A DNA stretch of 64,000 nucleotides from Pareuzebyella sediminis. GTDB taxonomy: Bacteria; Bacteroidota; Bacteroidia; Flavobacteriales; Flavobacteriaceae. This document shows positions 54,791 through 63,784 of this stretch, one piece after another. Position 1 is the first letter of the stretch; each line of letters begins with the position of its first letter. The stretch is taken from the NCBI RefSeq assembly GCF_008367235.1, contig NZ_VTZS01000001.1, positions 992,001-1,056,000 on the forward strand, written 5' to 3'. The notes below the pieces were generated by a model. The model had not been told where the DNA came from, did no database searches, and saw nothing but the letters and a program-made list of their open reading frames with translations. Made by a program: the position numbers and the translations under genes.

Positions 54791-56158
54791 CGAAATAAAA
54801 TCTTCTATACTACTTAGGGAATAAGTCGTTTGGTTGCCACTTTTCATATGTTTTACCACGAATGAATTTTCGCTAATTTCGGCTTCTCCAATCAAGATTA
54901 CATAGGGTACATTTCGTTTATCAGCGTATTTAAACTGTTTTTGAATTTTCGAACTCGAGGGATACAAATCGGCTTTTATGCCTGACTTTCTTAGCTTCCC
55001 CACAAGCTTAAGTGCTGCCATCGCTTCCTTCTCACCAAAATTCAAGCACAGTACTTCCAAGGATTGATCAATGGCCTTAGGAAAAAGTTCCAATTCTTCC
55101 ATGACCAGATATATCCGATCGAGGCCAAAAGAAATCCCCACGCCACTCACATCCTTTAGCCCAAAAATACCGGTAAGATCGTCGTAGCGACCTCCCCCTC
55201 CTATGGAACCCATTTTCACGCCTTCAGGGGCACCAACCTCCAAAATGGCACCCGTATAATAGTTAAGCCCCCTTGCCAAGGTCACATCAATGGATAGCTG
55301 CGCAGATTGTAAACCTAATTCCTCGATGGTTTGTACGATAAACATCAACTCTTCCACTCCTTTACTACCTACTTCCGATTCGGCGAGTAAATTTTGAATA
55401 CCCTGTAGCTGTTCTATATTGCCCCCCTGTAGCGAAAATAAGGGCTCTAGTTTATTGATGGCCGCTTGCGAAATTCCTCGTTCGAGCATTTCCTTTGTCA
55501 CACCGCCTACCCCGATTTTATCCAACTTGTCCAAGGCTACCGTAAAATCGATCAATACATCTTGTGCCCCAATGACTTCTGCGATACCTGCCAAAATTTT
55601 CCGGTTATTCAATTTAATACGCACCCCCTTTAGACCCAGTTCGGAAAAAATCGCATCGTACAGCTGAATCAGTTCGACTTCCTGGAGTAGGGAATCGGAA
55701 CCCACAACGTCGGCATCGCACTGATAAAACTCCCTAAAACGTCCTTTTTGAGGTCGATCGGCACGCCATACAGGCTGTATTTGGTAACGCTTAAAGGGAA
55801 AATCGATCTCATTCTGGTGCATCACCACATAACGGGCGAACGGTACGGTAAGATCGTACCGAAGTGCCTTCTCCGATATTTTTGAAGCTATGGAGAGAGA
55901 GTTTTTTGAACGGTATGTCTGATCATCAACTTTACCCAAAAAATCTCCTGAATTTAAAATATTGAAAATCAACCGATCCCCTTCTTCGCCATACTTTCCC
56001 ATAAGGGTCTCGGAATTCTCGAAAGAGGGCGTCTCTATAGGCTGGAATCCGTACAATTCGAAGTACTTTTTGATACGATCGAAGATGAAATTTCGTTTGG
56101 CCACCTCGGAAGGGGTAAAATCACGAGTGCCTTTGGGAATGCTAGGTTTCTGTGCCAT
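54782..56158 (-). CDS. hisS: Histidyl-tRNA synthetase
   Basis: A 458-residue class II synthetase. Motif 1 region follows KGTRDFTPSEVAKRNFIFD; motif 2 is WRADRPQKGRFREFYQCDADVVG (about 130-152); the histidine-specific loops LARGLNYYTGAILEV (about 290-304) and GGGRYDDLTGIFG are present; motif 3 GISFGLDRIYLVME is at about 335-348. A C-terminal anticodon-binding domain follows. It charges tRNA-His. It lies 85 bases downstream of the DUF6495 gene. Confidence 0.98.
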   Translation of the reverse strand: MAQKPSIPKGTRDFTPSEVAKRNFIFDRIKKYFELYGFQPIETPSFENSETLMGKYGEEGDRLIFNILNSGDFLGKVDDQTYRSKNSLSIASKISEKALRYDLTVPFARYVVMHQNEIDFPFKRYQIQPVWRADRPQKGRFREFYQCDADVVGSDSLLQEVELIQLYDAIFSELGLKGVRIKLNNRKILAGIAEVIGAQDVLIDFTVALDKLDKIGVGGVTKEMLERGISQAAINKLEPLFSLQGGNIEQLQGIQNLLAESEVGSKGVEELMFIVQTIEELGLQSAQLSIDVTLARGLNYYTGAILEVGAPEGVKMGSIGGGGRYDDLTGIFGLKDVSGVGISFGLDRIYLVMEELELFPKAIDQSLEVLCLNFGEKEAMAALKLVGKLRKSGIKADLYPSSSKIQKQFKYADKRNVPYVILIGEAEISENSFVVKHMKSGNQTTYSLSSIEDFISRL

Positions 56159-56243
56159 TAAAAAATAAAATTGTGAAATACCTTTTTTGTTGGTTCGATG
56201 ACCAAAACCGGTATGTGAGGGATATTATCGCGCAAATATCGAT

Positions 56244-56729
56244 TTAATTAATGATTTTGTCAAACCATTGGTACAATTCGCCTTTAGTGATTACGGCCCC
56301 CTGCCGAATGAGGTCAAATTTATCCATGTTCTGATCTTCGGAATATGCTTTTGAGGCGGTAAGGTACTCTACGAAATCGGATTGCCAATTTTTTTTGAAC
56401 CAATCAAAACCCGTTTGGGTGGTCAAGTCGATTTCTGGATTCATAACCTTCACCGCAAAAAGTTTCATCTCCTTGTCTGTAAGTTTAAACAGATGCATTT
56501 GTCGGGCGGAGATGTTTTCAAGATAGTTCACCTTGCCCAACACCCCTTCCCATATCAAGTCACTAAAAACATCCAACTCTTCCTCTGCAACCTCAGGTTT
56601 CTCATTTTTTATGGTTTGCCACTCGTCTGCAGTGATGGATTGGGTGGCCAAAAAATTAATAAACTCTTGGTGGAGCTCTTCAAATTGCTGCTTTGTCAAT
56701 CTTTGGTACTTCATTTCGCTAAATTTCAT
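56244..56729 (-). CDS. DUF6495 family protein
   Basis: A 161-residue soluble helical protein read from the ATG at 56729; an ATG five codons earlier would place codons in the T-run and stem of the preceding terminator. I associate MKYQRLTKQQFEELHQEFINFLA with DUF6495, a Flavobacteria family found next to rplI or hisS. It is acidic and Trp-rich, with no signal peptide. Function unknown. Because a terminator sits immediately upstream, its expression depends on read-through or on a promoter I do not see. Confidence 0.7.
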   Translation of the reverse strand: MKFSEMKYQRLTKQQFEELHQEFINFLATQSITADEWQTIKNEKPEVAEEELDVFSDLIWEGVLGKVNYLENISARQMHLFKLTDKEMKLFAVKVMNPEIDLTTQTGFDWFKKNWQSDFVEYLTASKAYSEDQNMDKFDLIRQGAVITKGELYQWFDKIIN

Positions 56730-56757
56730 AAAAAAGCCCTCCAAAAAATGGAAGGCC
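56730..56757 (-). terminator. Terminator of the rpsF-rpsR-rplI operon
   Basis: Minus-strand stem GCCTTCCA/TGGAGGGC (one G-U wobble) with a T6 loop, followed by six T residues ending at 56730. It ends exactly where the DUF6495 start codon begins. Confidence 0.75.
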
Positions 56758-56780
56758 TGTTATTCTATTTCATTCAAAGG

Positions 56781-57233
56781 TTATTTCTGTTCGGCAATAA
56801 CCTCGAATTCGAATTCTACGTTCACATCCCTATGCAAACGGATATCGGCAGTATAAGGTCCCGCTCTTTTAATGGCGCCTCCTCGAATGCTAATGAATTT
56901 CTTCTCTATTTCATGCCCTTGCTTTGCTAATGCATCAGAAAGGTCTGAAGAGGTCACAGAGCCAAACAGTTTATCGGCAGCCCCTACTTTCGCAGGTATC
57001 TTCAACTCAAGTCCGTTCAGTGCAGTGGCAGTCTTACTTGCCGCATCGACTACTTTCTTTTCTTTATGGGCCCGTTGCCTTAAGTTCTCTTCAAGAACCT
57101 TCTTTGCAGAAGGTGTCGCCATAGTCGCCAAGCCTTGTGGAATAAGAAAGTTTCGGCCATAACCGTTCTTTACCTCAACCACATCGTCTTTAAAGCCTAA
57201 ATGCTCTACATCTTGTTTTAATATAAGTTCCAT
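56781..57233 (-). CDS. rplI: 50S ribosomal protein L9
   Basis: A 150-residue L9. The N-terminal domain has LILKQDVEHLGFKDDVVEVKNGYGRNFLIPQGLA, the conserved rRNA-binding face; a long connecting helix (about 40-75) leads to the C-terminal domain with LFGSVTSSDLSDAL. It closes the ribosomal operon rpsF-rpsR-rplI, 12 bases after rpsR, and is followed by the terminator. Confidence 0.98.
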   Translation of the reverse strand: MELILKQDVEHLGFKDDVVEVKNGYGRNFLIPQGLATMATPSAKKVLEENLRQRAHKEKKVVDAASKTATALNGLELKIPAKVGAADKLFGSVTSSDLSDALAKQGHEIEKKFISIRGGAIKRAGPYTADIRLHRDVNVEFEFEVIAEQK

Positions 57234-57245
57234 CTTACGTTATAT

Positions 57246-57542
57246 TTATTTTAGTAGATCGCCTACGTAAGGCATCAAAGCCAGGTGACGTGCCCGCTTT
57301 ACCGCTTGGGCCACTTTGCGTTGGTATTTTAAGGAAGTACCGGTCAATCTTCTGGGCAACAATTTACCCTGCTCGTTTACCAATTTCATCAAGAAATCAG
57401 GATCTTTGTAATCTATATACTTAATGCCTGATTTTTTGAAACGGCAATACTTCTTTTTTGTATTTGTTTCGATGTTCAGAGGGGTCAAATACCGTATCTC
57501 CCCATCTTTTTTACCTTTTGCCTGTTGTTGTAATGTTGCCAT
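57246..57542 (-). CDS. rpsR: 30S ribosomal protein S18
   Basis: A 98-residue S18 with an extended basic N-terminus ([16 protein letters not shown]) before the conserved core: [19 protein letters not shown] (about 28-46), LLRFVNEQGKILPRR-like segment [15 protein letters not shown] and [19 protein letters not shown]. It binds S6 in the small subunit. It lies 4 bases after rpsF. Confidence 0.98.
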   Translation of the reverse strand: MATLQQQAKGKKDGEIRYLTPLNIETNTKKKYCRFKKSGIKYIDYKDPDFLMKLVNEQGKLLPRRLTGTSLKYQRKVAQAVKRARHLALMPYVGDLLK

Positions 57543-57546
57543 GGTC

Positions 57547-57885
57547 TTACGCTTTAGTTTTTAACCTTGATCTTCTTTTTTCGGCCCACTCGATGGCGTG
57601 CTTATCTAATTTTACCGTTAAAAAACGCATCACGCGCTCTTCCCTTTTGAATTCTTGCTCATAAGGAGCGATTACTTCACCGGGTGCGGCAAACTCGAAC
57701 AAATGGTAAAAACCACTTTTCTTGTGCTGTATGGCATAGGCCAATTTCTTAAGCCCCCAATTTTCCTTGGAGACCATTTTGGCGCCATTGTTAATTAAGA
57801 AATCTTCAAATTTCTTAACTGTTTCCGCTATCTGTTCATCAGAAAGCACGGGATTCAATATGAAAACAGTTTCGTAATGGTTCAT
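57547..57885 (-). CDS. rpsF: 30S ribosomal protein S6
   Basis: A 112-residue S6 from the ATG at 57885; an upstream ATG at 57936 would add 17 residues that overlap the promoter, so it is rejected. [53 protein letters not shown] and [18 protein letters not shown] are diagnostic of S6. It leads the operon, which has a short leader of about 18 bases, too little for the structured rpsF leader known in some bacteria. Confidence 0.97.
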   Translation of the reverse strand: MNHYETVFILNPVLSDEQIAETVKKFEDFLINNGAKMVSKENWGLKKLAYAIQHKKSGFYHLFEFAAPGEVIAPYEQEFKREERVMRFLTVKLDKHAIEWAEKRRSRLKTKA

Positions 57886-57907
57886 AAATGTATATTTTTT
57901 AGGAGCG

Positions 57908-57938
57908 CAAAAATAAGAATATTTACGACACTTCACAA
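57908..57938 (-). promoter_or_regulatory. rpsF-rpsR-rplI promoter
   Basis: On the minus strand: TTG (57938-57936), a 20-base spacer, TATTTTTG (57915-57908). Both elements match the Bacteroidota consensus exactly. Confidence 0.75.
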
Positions 57939-58116
57939 GAAAAAGGAATTTTCTTCGTTATAGATTGACAATCCTAAAAATCGAACTTAACCAAATCTTA
58001 ATCTATGGTCATTGCCAAATACACAAAAAACATTGCCAAACCTACAAGTTTTATTGCAACTGAGCGTGTTTTTTTAGTATTTTGTCGATGATTTAACCCC
58101 ACAAATCGACCCATTT

Positions 58117-58809
58117 ATGAAGTTAAGAAGTATCATCGTAGACGATTCGTCTATGCAGCGAATGGCAGTCGCGAAGCTCGTAAACAGTCATCCGAATTTA
58201 GCGATGGTGGCCGAGTACAGCAACGCGATAGAAGCTAAGAATGGCATCAAAAACCATGAAATCGATCTTATTTTTCTAGATGTTGAAATGCCAATCATCA
58301 ACGGATTCGACCTACTTGAATCTTTAGAAAACAGTCCACAAGTCATCTTAATTACGGGAAAGCCCGATTATGCCTTAAAAGCATTTGACTATGATGTCAC
58401 AGATTACCTGCACAAACCGATTACTATGGCCCGTTTTGATGCATCGGTAAAAAGAGCCGTCGCCAAATACGAGCAAATGCACAAGGTTCAAGAAGACGAA
58501 GAACATATTTTCGTAAAAAGTAACTTAAAAAAGCGAAAAGTAATCTTAAATGATATCAAATGGATAGAAGCGCTTGGCGACTATATCAAATTGGTTACCG
58601 ATGAAGCCAATATCGTTATTCTTTCTACCATGAAGTCTTTTGAGAAGCAACTACCGGAAGAAAAATTTTTGCGGATTCATAAGTCCTACATTGTCAACTT
58701 AGAAAAAATCGAAAAGTTCAACAGTAAAAATGTTGAAGTAAGCGGCAGATCTATTCCTCTGAGCCGTAATAAGAAAACGGAGTTGGCAGAGGCATTGAAC
58801 AACTTCTAA
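58117..58809 (+). CDS. LytR/AlgR family response regulator (LytTR output)
   Basis: A 230-residue regulator. The receiver has VDDS (8-11), phosphoacceptor Asp55 in LIFLDVEMP, and Lys in DYLHKPI. The C-terminal about 100 residues are a LytTR DNA-binding domain with IFVKSNLKKRKVILNDIKWIEALGDYIKL and FLRIHKSYIVNLEKIE. No LytS or other sensor kinase gene adjoins it, so it is an orphan regulator here; signal and targets are unknown. The PorP-like gene is far away, though related regulators sometimes accompany gliding genes. Confidence 0.93.
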   Translation: MKLRSIIVDDSSMQRMAVAKLVNSHPNLAMVAEYSNAIEAKNGIKNHEIDLIFLDVEMPIINGFDLLESLENSPQVILITGKPDYALKAFDYDVTDYLHKPITMARFDASVKRAVAKYEQMHKVQEDEEHIFVKSNLKKRKVILNDIKWIEALGDYIKLVTDEANIVILSTMKSFEKQLPEEKFLRIHKSYIVNLEKIEKFNSKNVEVSGRSIPLSRNKKTELAEALNNF

Positions 58810-58827
58810 AATTAGTACTACGTCATT

Positions 58828-58866
58828 AAAAACCGTTGTGCCTTATAAAGGGCATAACGGTTTTTT
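58828..58866. terminator. Bidirectional terminator between the LytTR gene and priA
   Basis: Stem AAAAACCGTT/AACGGTTTTT extended inward by a wobble and TGCC/GGCA, with A5 on the left and T6 on the right, serving both convergent genes. Confidence 0.9.
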
Positions 58867-58894
58867 CATTTCAAAACAGGCCACAAGGGACTAT

Positions 58895-61348
58895 CTATAC
58901 ATGATCTACATTATAGATTACCCGAACGCTTCGATATTGCGATACTGCATCAAATGATTTTTCGATCCTCTTTATAGCCGATTTTGTTTTCGAAAGGGAC
59001 TGCCCCATCGGAATCTTTACCATTACATTTTTTAAATATTGATTTCGTATGCGCGCTACGGGTGGATATTCAGGCCCTAATACACTACCTCCAAAAGCCT
59101 TACGAAGTCCACGTGCAAACCATTCGGCAGCTTCGTTCAACCGATTATATTCCTTATGTTTAAAAGTAATTCTTATGATTCTATTTTTAGGAGGGTATTT
59201 ATACTGCTCCCGTTCATACATCTGTTCTTTAAACATACCTTCATAGTCATGCGTGGTGACCTGTTTTAAGATTTGATGGTAGGGATTATAACTTTGAATG
59301 ATAACCTTTCCCCTTTTTTTGGTTCGACCCGCTCTTCCGGCCACTTGCGTCAATAATTGAAAGCATCGCTCGTGGGCCCGATAATCAGGGAAATTTAATA
59401 AGGAGTCCGCACTCATAATGCCGACGAGGCTTACATTTCTAAAATCAAGGCCCTTTGTGAGCATTTGAGTACCCACTAGAATGTCTATTTCTTGTTGTTC
59501 GAAAGCCGTAATAATTTTTTCATACCCATGCTTGCCTCGGGTAGTATCAAGATCCATACGTGAAGTTTTTGCCTCGGGAAACAAAGTTTCGAGCTCTTTT
59601 TCTACCTGTTCCGTACCAAACCCTTTAGTATCTAAAGCTGAGCTGCCACAAGCCTGACAACTTTCCTGTAAGGCCATATGGTAGCCGCAATAGTGGCATC
59701 GCAATTGTTTCTTATATTGATGATAGGTCAAGCTAACGTCGCAATTAGGGCATTGGGGAGAATGGCCACATACGCTACATTCGACAATCGGGGCATATCC
59801 TCTTCTATTTTGAAAAAGTATGACTTGCTCACCTTCATCAAGGGCCGTCTGAATTTCTTCTAAAAGACGCTCTGAAAAATGACCTTTCATTCTTTTCTTT
59901 CGGGTCTGCTCTTTTAAATCTACCAATTCCATTTCTGGCATCAACACATTGCCATAACGTCTTTTGATCTCAGCCAGGCCGTATTTACCCGACCTGGTAT
60001 TATAAAAACTTTCAATACTTGGTGTGGCCGATCCTAATAAGATATTGCAATCATGCAAATTTGCCAACACTATCGCTGCATCCCGGGCGTGATACCTCGG
60101 GGCAGGGTCGAATTGTTTAAATGATCCCTCATGTTCTTCATCGACAATGATCAGACCTACATTCGAAAAAGGCAAAAAGAGTGCCGACCTGGCCCCTATC
60201 ACGATTTGTGCTTTTGATTTTTGGGCCAAAACATTATTCCATACCTCGATTCTTTCCTGAACGTTATACTTGGAGTGATATACCGATACCTTTTCCCCAA
60301 AATAGGCTTGCAGACGTGTGATGAGTTGTGTGGTCAAGGCAATCTCTGGCAACAAATACAAGGCCTGCTTTCCTAATTGAATACAATTTTCGATCAATTG
60401 AACGTAGACTTCCGTTTTTCCCGAAGAAGTTACCCCATATAAAAGGGTCACTCTTTTGTCGTTAAAATTCCGATGAATATCATCTAAAGCAATTTGTTGA
60501 TATTCGTTCAAAGACTTAACATCGTATTCTTCATGCTCACCTTCGTAATTTACCCTATCGACCTTTATGGTATATTCCTCAAGAATATCCTTTTCAATGA
60601 GTGCCTTGATCACAGCTTTCGATGCTCCACTTACTTTTTCGAGTTCCTTGGTTTTGATCGGTTTTTTCGACACCCCTTGAATTTGAAAAATAGAAAGGAT
60701 AACTTGGCTTTGCTGGGGAGCCCGAGTAAGGGATTCCAACAAGGTTTCAAGGCTTTCTTCCGATCGATAAGCATGTGAAAGCTTTACAAATCTTTCCAAC
60801 TTGGGCTTGTACTGCTCGTACATTTCTTCCTTAAGTACAATTACCTTTTTTTGAAGTAACCTATGCAACACCGGAAGTACATTCTTCTTGTCCACTATGG
60901 AACTCACCTCATGAACCTTCAATATCGATTGGTGTTGCAGGGCCTCGAACACAAGAAACTCATCATCTTTTAAGGCGAGTTCATCCACCTCATGACTTGT
61001 ATTTCTCAATATCAAGGTCTCGCTTTCCAACAAAAATGCGCTGGGAACGGCACTTCGAAACACCTCTCCCAAGCTACACATATAGTATTGGGCCATCCAT
61101 TTCCAGTGCTTTAGTTGAAAGGCATTTACAATTGGGCTTTCATCCAAAATCCTATGAATTTCCTTAGCTTCATAAATCTCCGGCGGCGTACGATGTACCT
61201 TGAACACCAAAGCGGTGTAGACCTTCGATTTTCCAAAAGGGACCCCGACCCGCATACCGGGCTCAAGAAATTCAGCTTCAGTTTCTGAAACGCGATACGT
61301 GAAGAATTTTTCTAAAGGTATCGGTAAGATTACATCGATAAAATACAT
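58895..61348 (-). CDS. priA: Primosomal replication restart helicase PriA
   Basis: An 817-residue PriA. The N-terminal DNA-binding domain starts MYFIDVILPIPLEKFFTYRV; the helicase has Walker A GVTSSGKTEVYVQLI and DEEH box; eight cysteines in CSVCGHSPQCPNCDVSL, LRCHYCGYH and CQACGS bind two zincs; helicase motif VI is QVAGRAGRTKKRGKVIIQS. It restarts stalled replication forks. It is last in the nadC-brkB-DUF2147-priA block, 15 bases after DUF2147. Confidence 0.97.
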   Translation of the reverse strand: MYFIDVILPIPLEKFFTYRVSETEAEFLEPGMRVGVPFGKSKVYTALVFKVHRTPPEIYEAKEIHRILDESPIVNAFQLKHWKWMAQYYMCSLGEVFRSAVPSAFLLESETLILRNTSHEVDELALKDDEFLVFEALQHQSILKVHEVSSIVDKKNVLPVLHRLLQKKVIVLKEEMYEQYKPKLERFVKLSHAYRSEESLETLLESLTRAPQQSQVILSIFQIQGVSKKPIKTKELEKVSGASKAVIKALIEKDILEEYTIKVDRVNYEGEHEEYDVKSLNEYQQIALDDIHRNFNDKRVTLLYGVTSSGKTEVYVQLIENCIQLGKQALYLLPEIALTTQLITRLQAYFGEKVSVYHSKYNVQERIEVWNNVLAQKSKAQIVIGARSALFLPFSNVGLIIVDEEHEGSFKQFDPAPRYHARDAAIVLANLHDCNILLGSATPSIESFYNTRSGKYGLAEIKRRYGNVLMPEMELVDLKEQTRKKRMKGHFSERLLEEIQTALDEGEQVILFQNRRGYAPIVECSVCGHSPQCPNCDVSLTYHQYKKQLRCHYCGYHMALQESCQACGSSALDTKGFGTEQVEKELETLFPEAKTSRMDLDTTRGKHGYEKIITAFEQQEIDILVGTQMLTKGLDFRNVSLVGIMSADSLLNFPDYRAHERCFQLLTQVAGRAGRTKKRGKVIIQSYNPYHQILKQVTTHDYEGMFKEQMYEREQYKYPPKNRIIRITFKHKEYNRLNEAAEWFARGLRKAFGGSVLGPEYPPVARIRNQYLKNVMVKIPMGQSLSKTKSAIKRIEKSFDAVSQYRSVRVIYNVDHV

Positions 61349-61363
61349 AAATTAAGTACCTTT

Positions 61364-61804
61364 CTATCCTTCAACCCTTACCCAAGTCTGGGTGCGGTAA
61401 AGGAAAGCCAAATAGCCCCTTACCTTTAATTCATTAGGATTTTCAGGATTTAGCCAAATTTTACATCGAAAAGTCATGGCTTGTTGAGGATCAAAAAGTG
61501 TATCTCCTTTGTATATTCCTTTGGAATGTTCTTCGGCAGCATCGATTATGGTCATACCCAAAACTGGTTTGTCCTTTCGCTCCCCTTCACATTTCGAGCA
61601 TATGAAATTTTCTTTTCCCTCTTCCACAATTTCGACCACTTTGCCATACATTAATCCCTCTTCTTCATATAAATGGACTACAGCCTTGGGTTTTCCGGTT
61701 CGATCATCTATCGTTTTCCATTTACCGAAAACGCTCTGCGCCTGACCCAAATGCATAACTAAAGTCAAAATTACTATCAGTACGATTCTTTCTTTGCCCT
61801 TCAT
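61364..61804 (-). CDS. DUF2147 family exported protein
   Basis: A 146-residue protein with signal peptide (IVLIVILTLVMHLGQAQ). The body matches DUF2147: SVFGKWKTIDDRTGKPKAVVHLYEEEG, a CSKCEGERKDKPVLGM segment with a CxxC that may hold a disulfide, and LNPENPNELKVRGYLAFLYRTQTW at the C-terminus. The fold is lipocalin-like by family description; the ligand is unknown. Its start overlaps the BrkB gene by 4 bases. Confidence 0.9.
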   Translation of the reverse strand: MKGKERIVLIVILTLVMHLGQAQSVFGKWKTIDDRTGKPKAVVHLYEEEGLMYGKVVEIVEEGKENFICSKCEGERKDKPVLGMTIIDAAEEHSKGIYKGDTLFDPQQAMTFRCKIWLNPENPNELKVRGYLAFLYRTQTWVRVEG

Positions 61805-62772
61805 CCTTCTTTTTTATAAGTTTTGCGTAAAGAGTTCAAAGAAGCGTTCAACTCGAACCCGAGCAACAAGATATTAGAATTTAACCAGATATAGACCATC
61901 AAGATCAACAAACCGCCCAATGCACCGTACAATTCGTTATATCGTGCAAATTTTTCAACATATACCCCGAAAAGATATGAGGTTACCATAAATAGAAGAG
62001 TGGTCATCAAAGCACCTATGGAAAAGAACTTGGCCTGTTTTCCTTCAGTGGTCCCAAAATAATATAAAATAGCCGTAGTCAGGTAAGACAATAGAAGAAA
62101 GAAAACCACCTTACCTATTTGAGCACCTACAATATCATTTTCGGTAAGGTCGTACCCTCTTGTTCTAGCCGCCCAAACACTTAAATAATCAAGTATATAA
62201 AATTCCACATACACATAGGCAACGGCACCCACAATTAGCAAAATCGACAGAATCAAACCTACCATGAGGGCATAAAGGTATTGTCGAAAAAAATTACGGG
62301 TCAGTTCGACATGGTAAGAATTTTCGAAACCTCCGAATATGGCGTTGACCCCATTGGCCATCAAGAAAATGGAAATAAAAAAAGCCGAAGACAGAAGTCC
62401 TCCACTTTTCTGATCTTTAATCTGTTGATAAATATCGCCGAAATAATCACTTGTCGCGGTCGGCAAGAAAGATTCGAGAAAGACCAAGAACTGGGAATCA
62501 AAATTCTCATTACCCACACTAACATAAGGTATAATGAAAGGTATTAGGGTAATTAGAAAAATCAATAGCGGAAAAAGAGCTAGAAAGAGACTAAAGGCAA
62601 TAGAGCTGGCTCTTGTCGATATCGCTCCTTTAAAAATACCGAAAATGTACATTTCAATTAGGTCGTACAAAGACAAACCCTCAAAAGCTGGCAGTTTTAT
62701 GCCTTTCAAGAATCTTGCCAGTGCATTGAGAATCGGGATTTTTTCTAAATTTTCCTCGATTTCTTTCGACAT
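61801..62772 (-). CDS. YihY/BrkB family membrane protein
   Basis: A 323-residue inner membrane protein with about six helices. The YihY/BrkB domain includes ARASSIAFSLFLALFPLLIFL-like STRASSIAFSLFLALFPLL (about 56-74), FGGFENSYHVELTRNFFRQY and YNELYGALGGLLILMVYIWLNSNILLLGFELNA (about 278-310). Once mistaken for ribonuclease BN, the family has no proven function. It follows nadC directly with no gap. Confidence 0.93.
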   Translation of the reverse strand: MSKEIEENLEKIPILNALARFLKGIKLPAFEGLSLYDLIEMYIFGIFKGAISTRASSIAFSLFLALFPLLIFLITLIPFIIPYVSVGNENFDSQFLVFLESFLPTATSDYFGDIYQQIKDQKSGGLLSSAFFISIFLMANGVNAIFGGFENSYHVELTRNFFRQYLYALMVGLILSILLIVGAVAYVYVEFYILDYLSVWAARTRGYDLTENDIVGAQIGKVVFFLLLSYLTTAILYYFGTTEGKQAKFFSIGALMTTLLFMVTSYLFGVYVEKFARYNELYGALGGLLILMVYIWLNSNILLLGFELNASLNSLRKTYKKEG

Positions 62773-63630
62773 CTACACCGCTTTTAGACTAAGGTCCATA
62801 TTGTGAACCGAATGTGTTAAAGCACCGGAAGAAATATAATCTACACCACATTCGGCATATTTACGGATGGTCTGTTCATTAATTCCTCCAGAAGATTCTG
62901 TTAAACAGGTTTCACCAATCATTTCGACGGCCTTGCGGGTGTCCTCGTAATTAAAATTATCAATTAGAATACGATCAACACCACTAGTTTCAAGGATTTC
63001 TTCGATCTCAAGCAAATTTCTTGCTTCCACAATAATTTTCAAATCCTTTTCGGTTTCCTGCAGATAATTTTTTGTTTTCTGAATGGCTTTTGTGATTCCC
63101 CCTGCAAAATCGATATGGTTGTCTTTAAGCATTATCATGTCATAAAGAGCGAACCTATGGTTTTCACCTCCACCTATTTTTACGGCCCACTTTTCCAACG
63201 CTCGAATGCCAGGCGTTGTTTTACGGGTATCAAGAACCTTCGTTCCCGTACCTTCCAATAAGGTAACAAATTCATTCGTTTTAGTGGCAATGGCACTCAT
63301 CCGCTGCATTGCGTTCAACACAAGCCTTTCAGCCTTAAGTATACTTTGCGAACTACCGGATACGTAAAAGACGATATCTCCATACTTTACTCGTGTACCA
63401 TCTTCGATCAACACTTCTACATCGAGATGTTCATCGACATACTTGAAAACCTGTTGGGCAAACTCAACGCCCGCGATAATACCGGTGTCCTTCACCAATA
63501 GTTTAGCTTTCCCTGTAGCCGTTTCTGGTATACAGGCCAAAGAGCTGTGATCGCCATCTCCCACATCTTCTCGAATAGCGTTTCTGATTATAGCATCTAC
63601 TTCATTTTGAAACTGTGTTTGGGATATCAT
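62773..63630 (-). CDS. nadC: Nicotinate-nucleotide pyrophosphorylase (carboxylating)
   Basis: A 285-residue quinolinate phosphoribosyltransferase in de novo NAD synthesis. Diagnostic segments are EDVGDGDHSSLACIP (about 20-34), LDTRKTTPGIRALEKWAVKIGGGENHRFALYD (about 134-165, including the substrate-binding Arg and Lys) and DRILIDNF near 222, and ESSGGINEQTIRKYAECGVDYISSGALTHS at the end. nadA and nadB are not in the window. It heads the nadC-brkB-DUF2147-priA block. Confidence 0.96.
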   Translation of the reverse strand: MISQTQFQNEVDAIIRNAIREDVGDGDHSSLACIPETATGKAKLLVKDTGIIAGVEFAQQVFKYVDEHLDVEVLIEDGTRVKYGDIVFYVSGSSQSILKAERLVLNAMQRMSAIATKTNEFVTLLEGTGTKVLDTRKTTPGIRALEKWAVKIGGGENHRFALYDMIMLKDNHIDFAGGITKAIQKTKNYLQETEKDLKIIVEARNLLEIEEILETSGVDRILIDNFNYEDTRKAVEMIGETCLTESSGGINEQTIRKYAECGVDYISSGALTHSVHNMDLSLKAV

Positions 63631-63773
63631 AAAAGGATATTTACATTAGGCTAAATTACTAAAATGTTAGGGGTTTCCCGCCCATCCTTTCCGAGTAATT
63701 TCCAAGGCATGTTTTAAATAGTGATAAGCCCAACAAGGCGAATACCACCTCTAGATATATGTGAAATTGCCCT

Positions 63774-63781
63774 TATATTTG
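63774..63781 (+). promoter_or_regulatory. rlmH promoter -7 element
   Basis: TATATTTG, an exact TAnnTTTG, only three bases before the ATG, so the transcript is probably leaderless. Confidence 0.6.
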
Positions 63782-63784
63782 CAC

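Noticed and set aside
56382-56930. A 182-residue frame on the plus strand over DUF6495 and rplI
   Set aside because: It is antisense to two genes on the opposite strand, crosses their terminator, and has no coding character.
57886-57936. Longer rpsF starting at 57936
   Set aside because: The extra 17 codons coincide with the promoter elements, and the S6 fold starts at the ATG at 57885.
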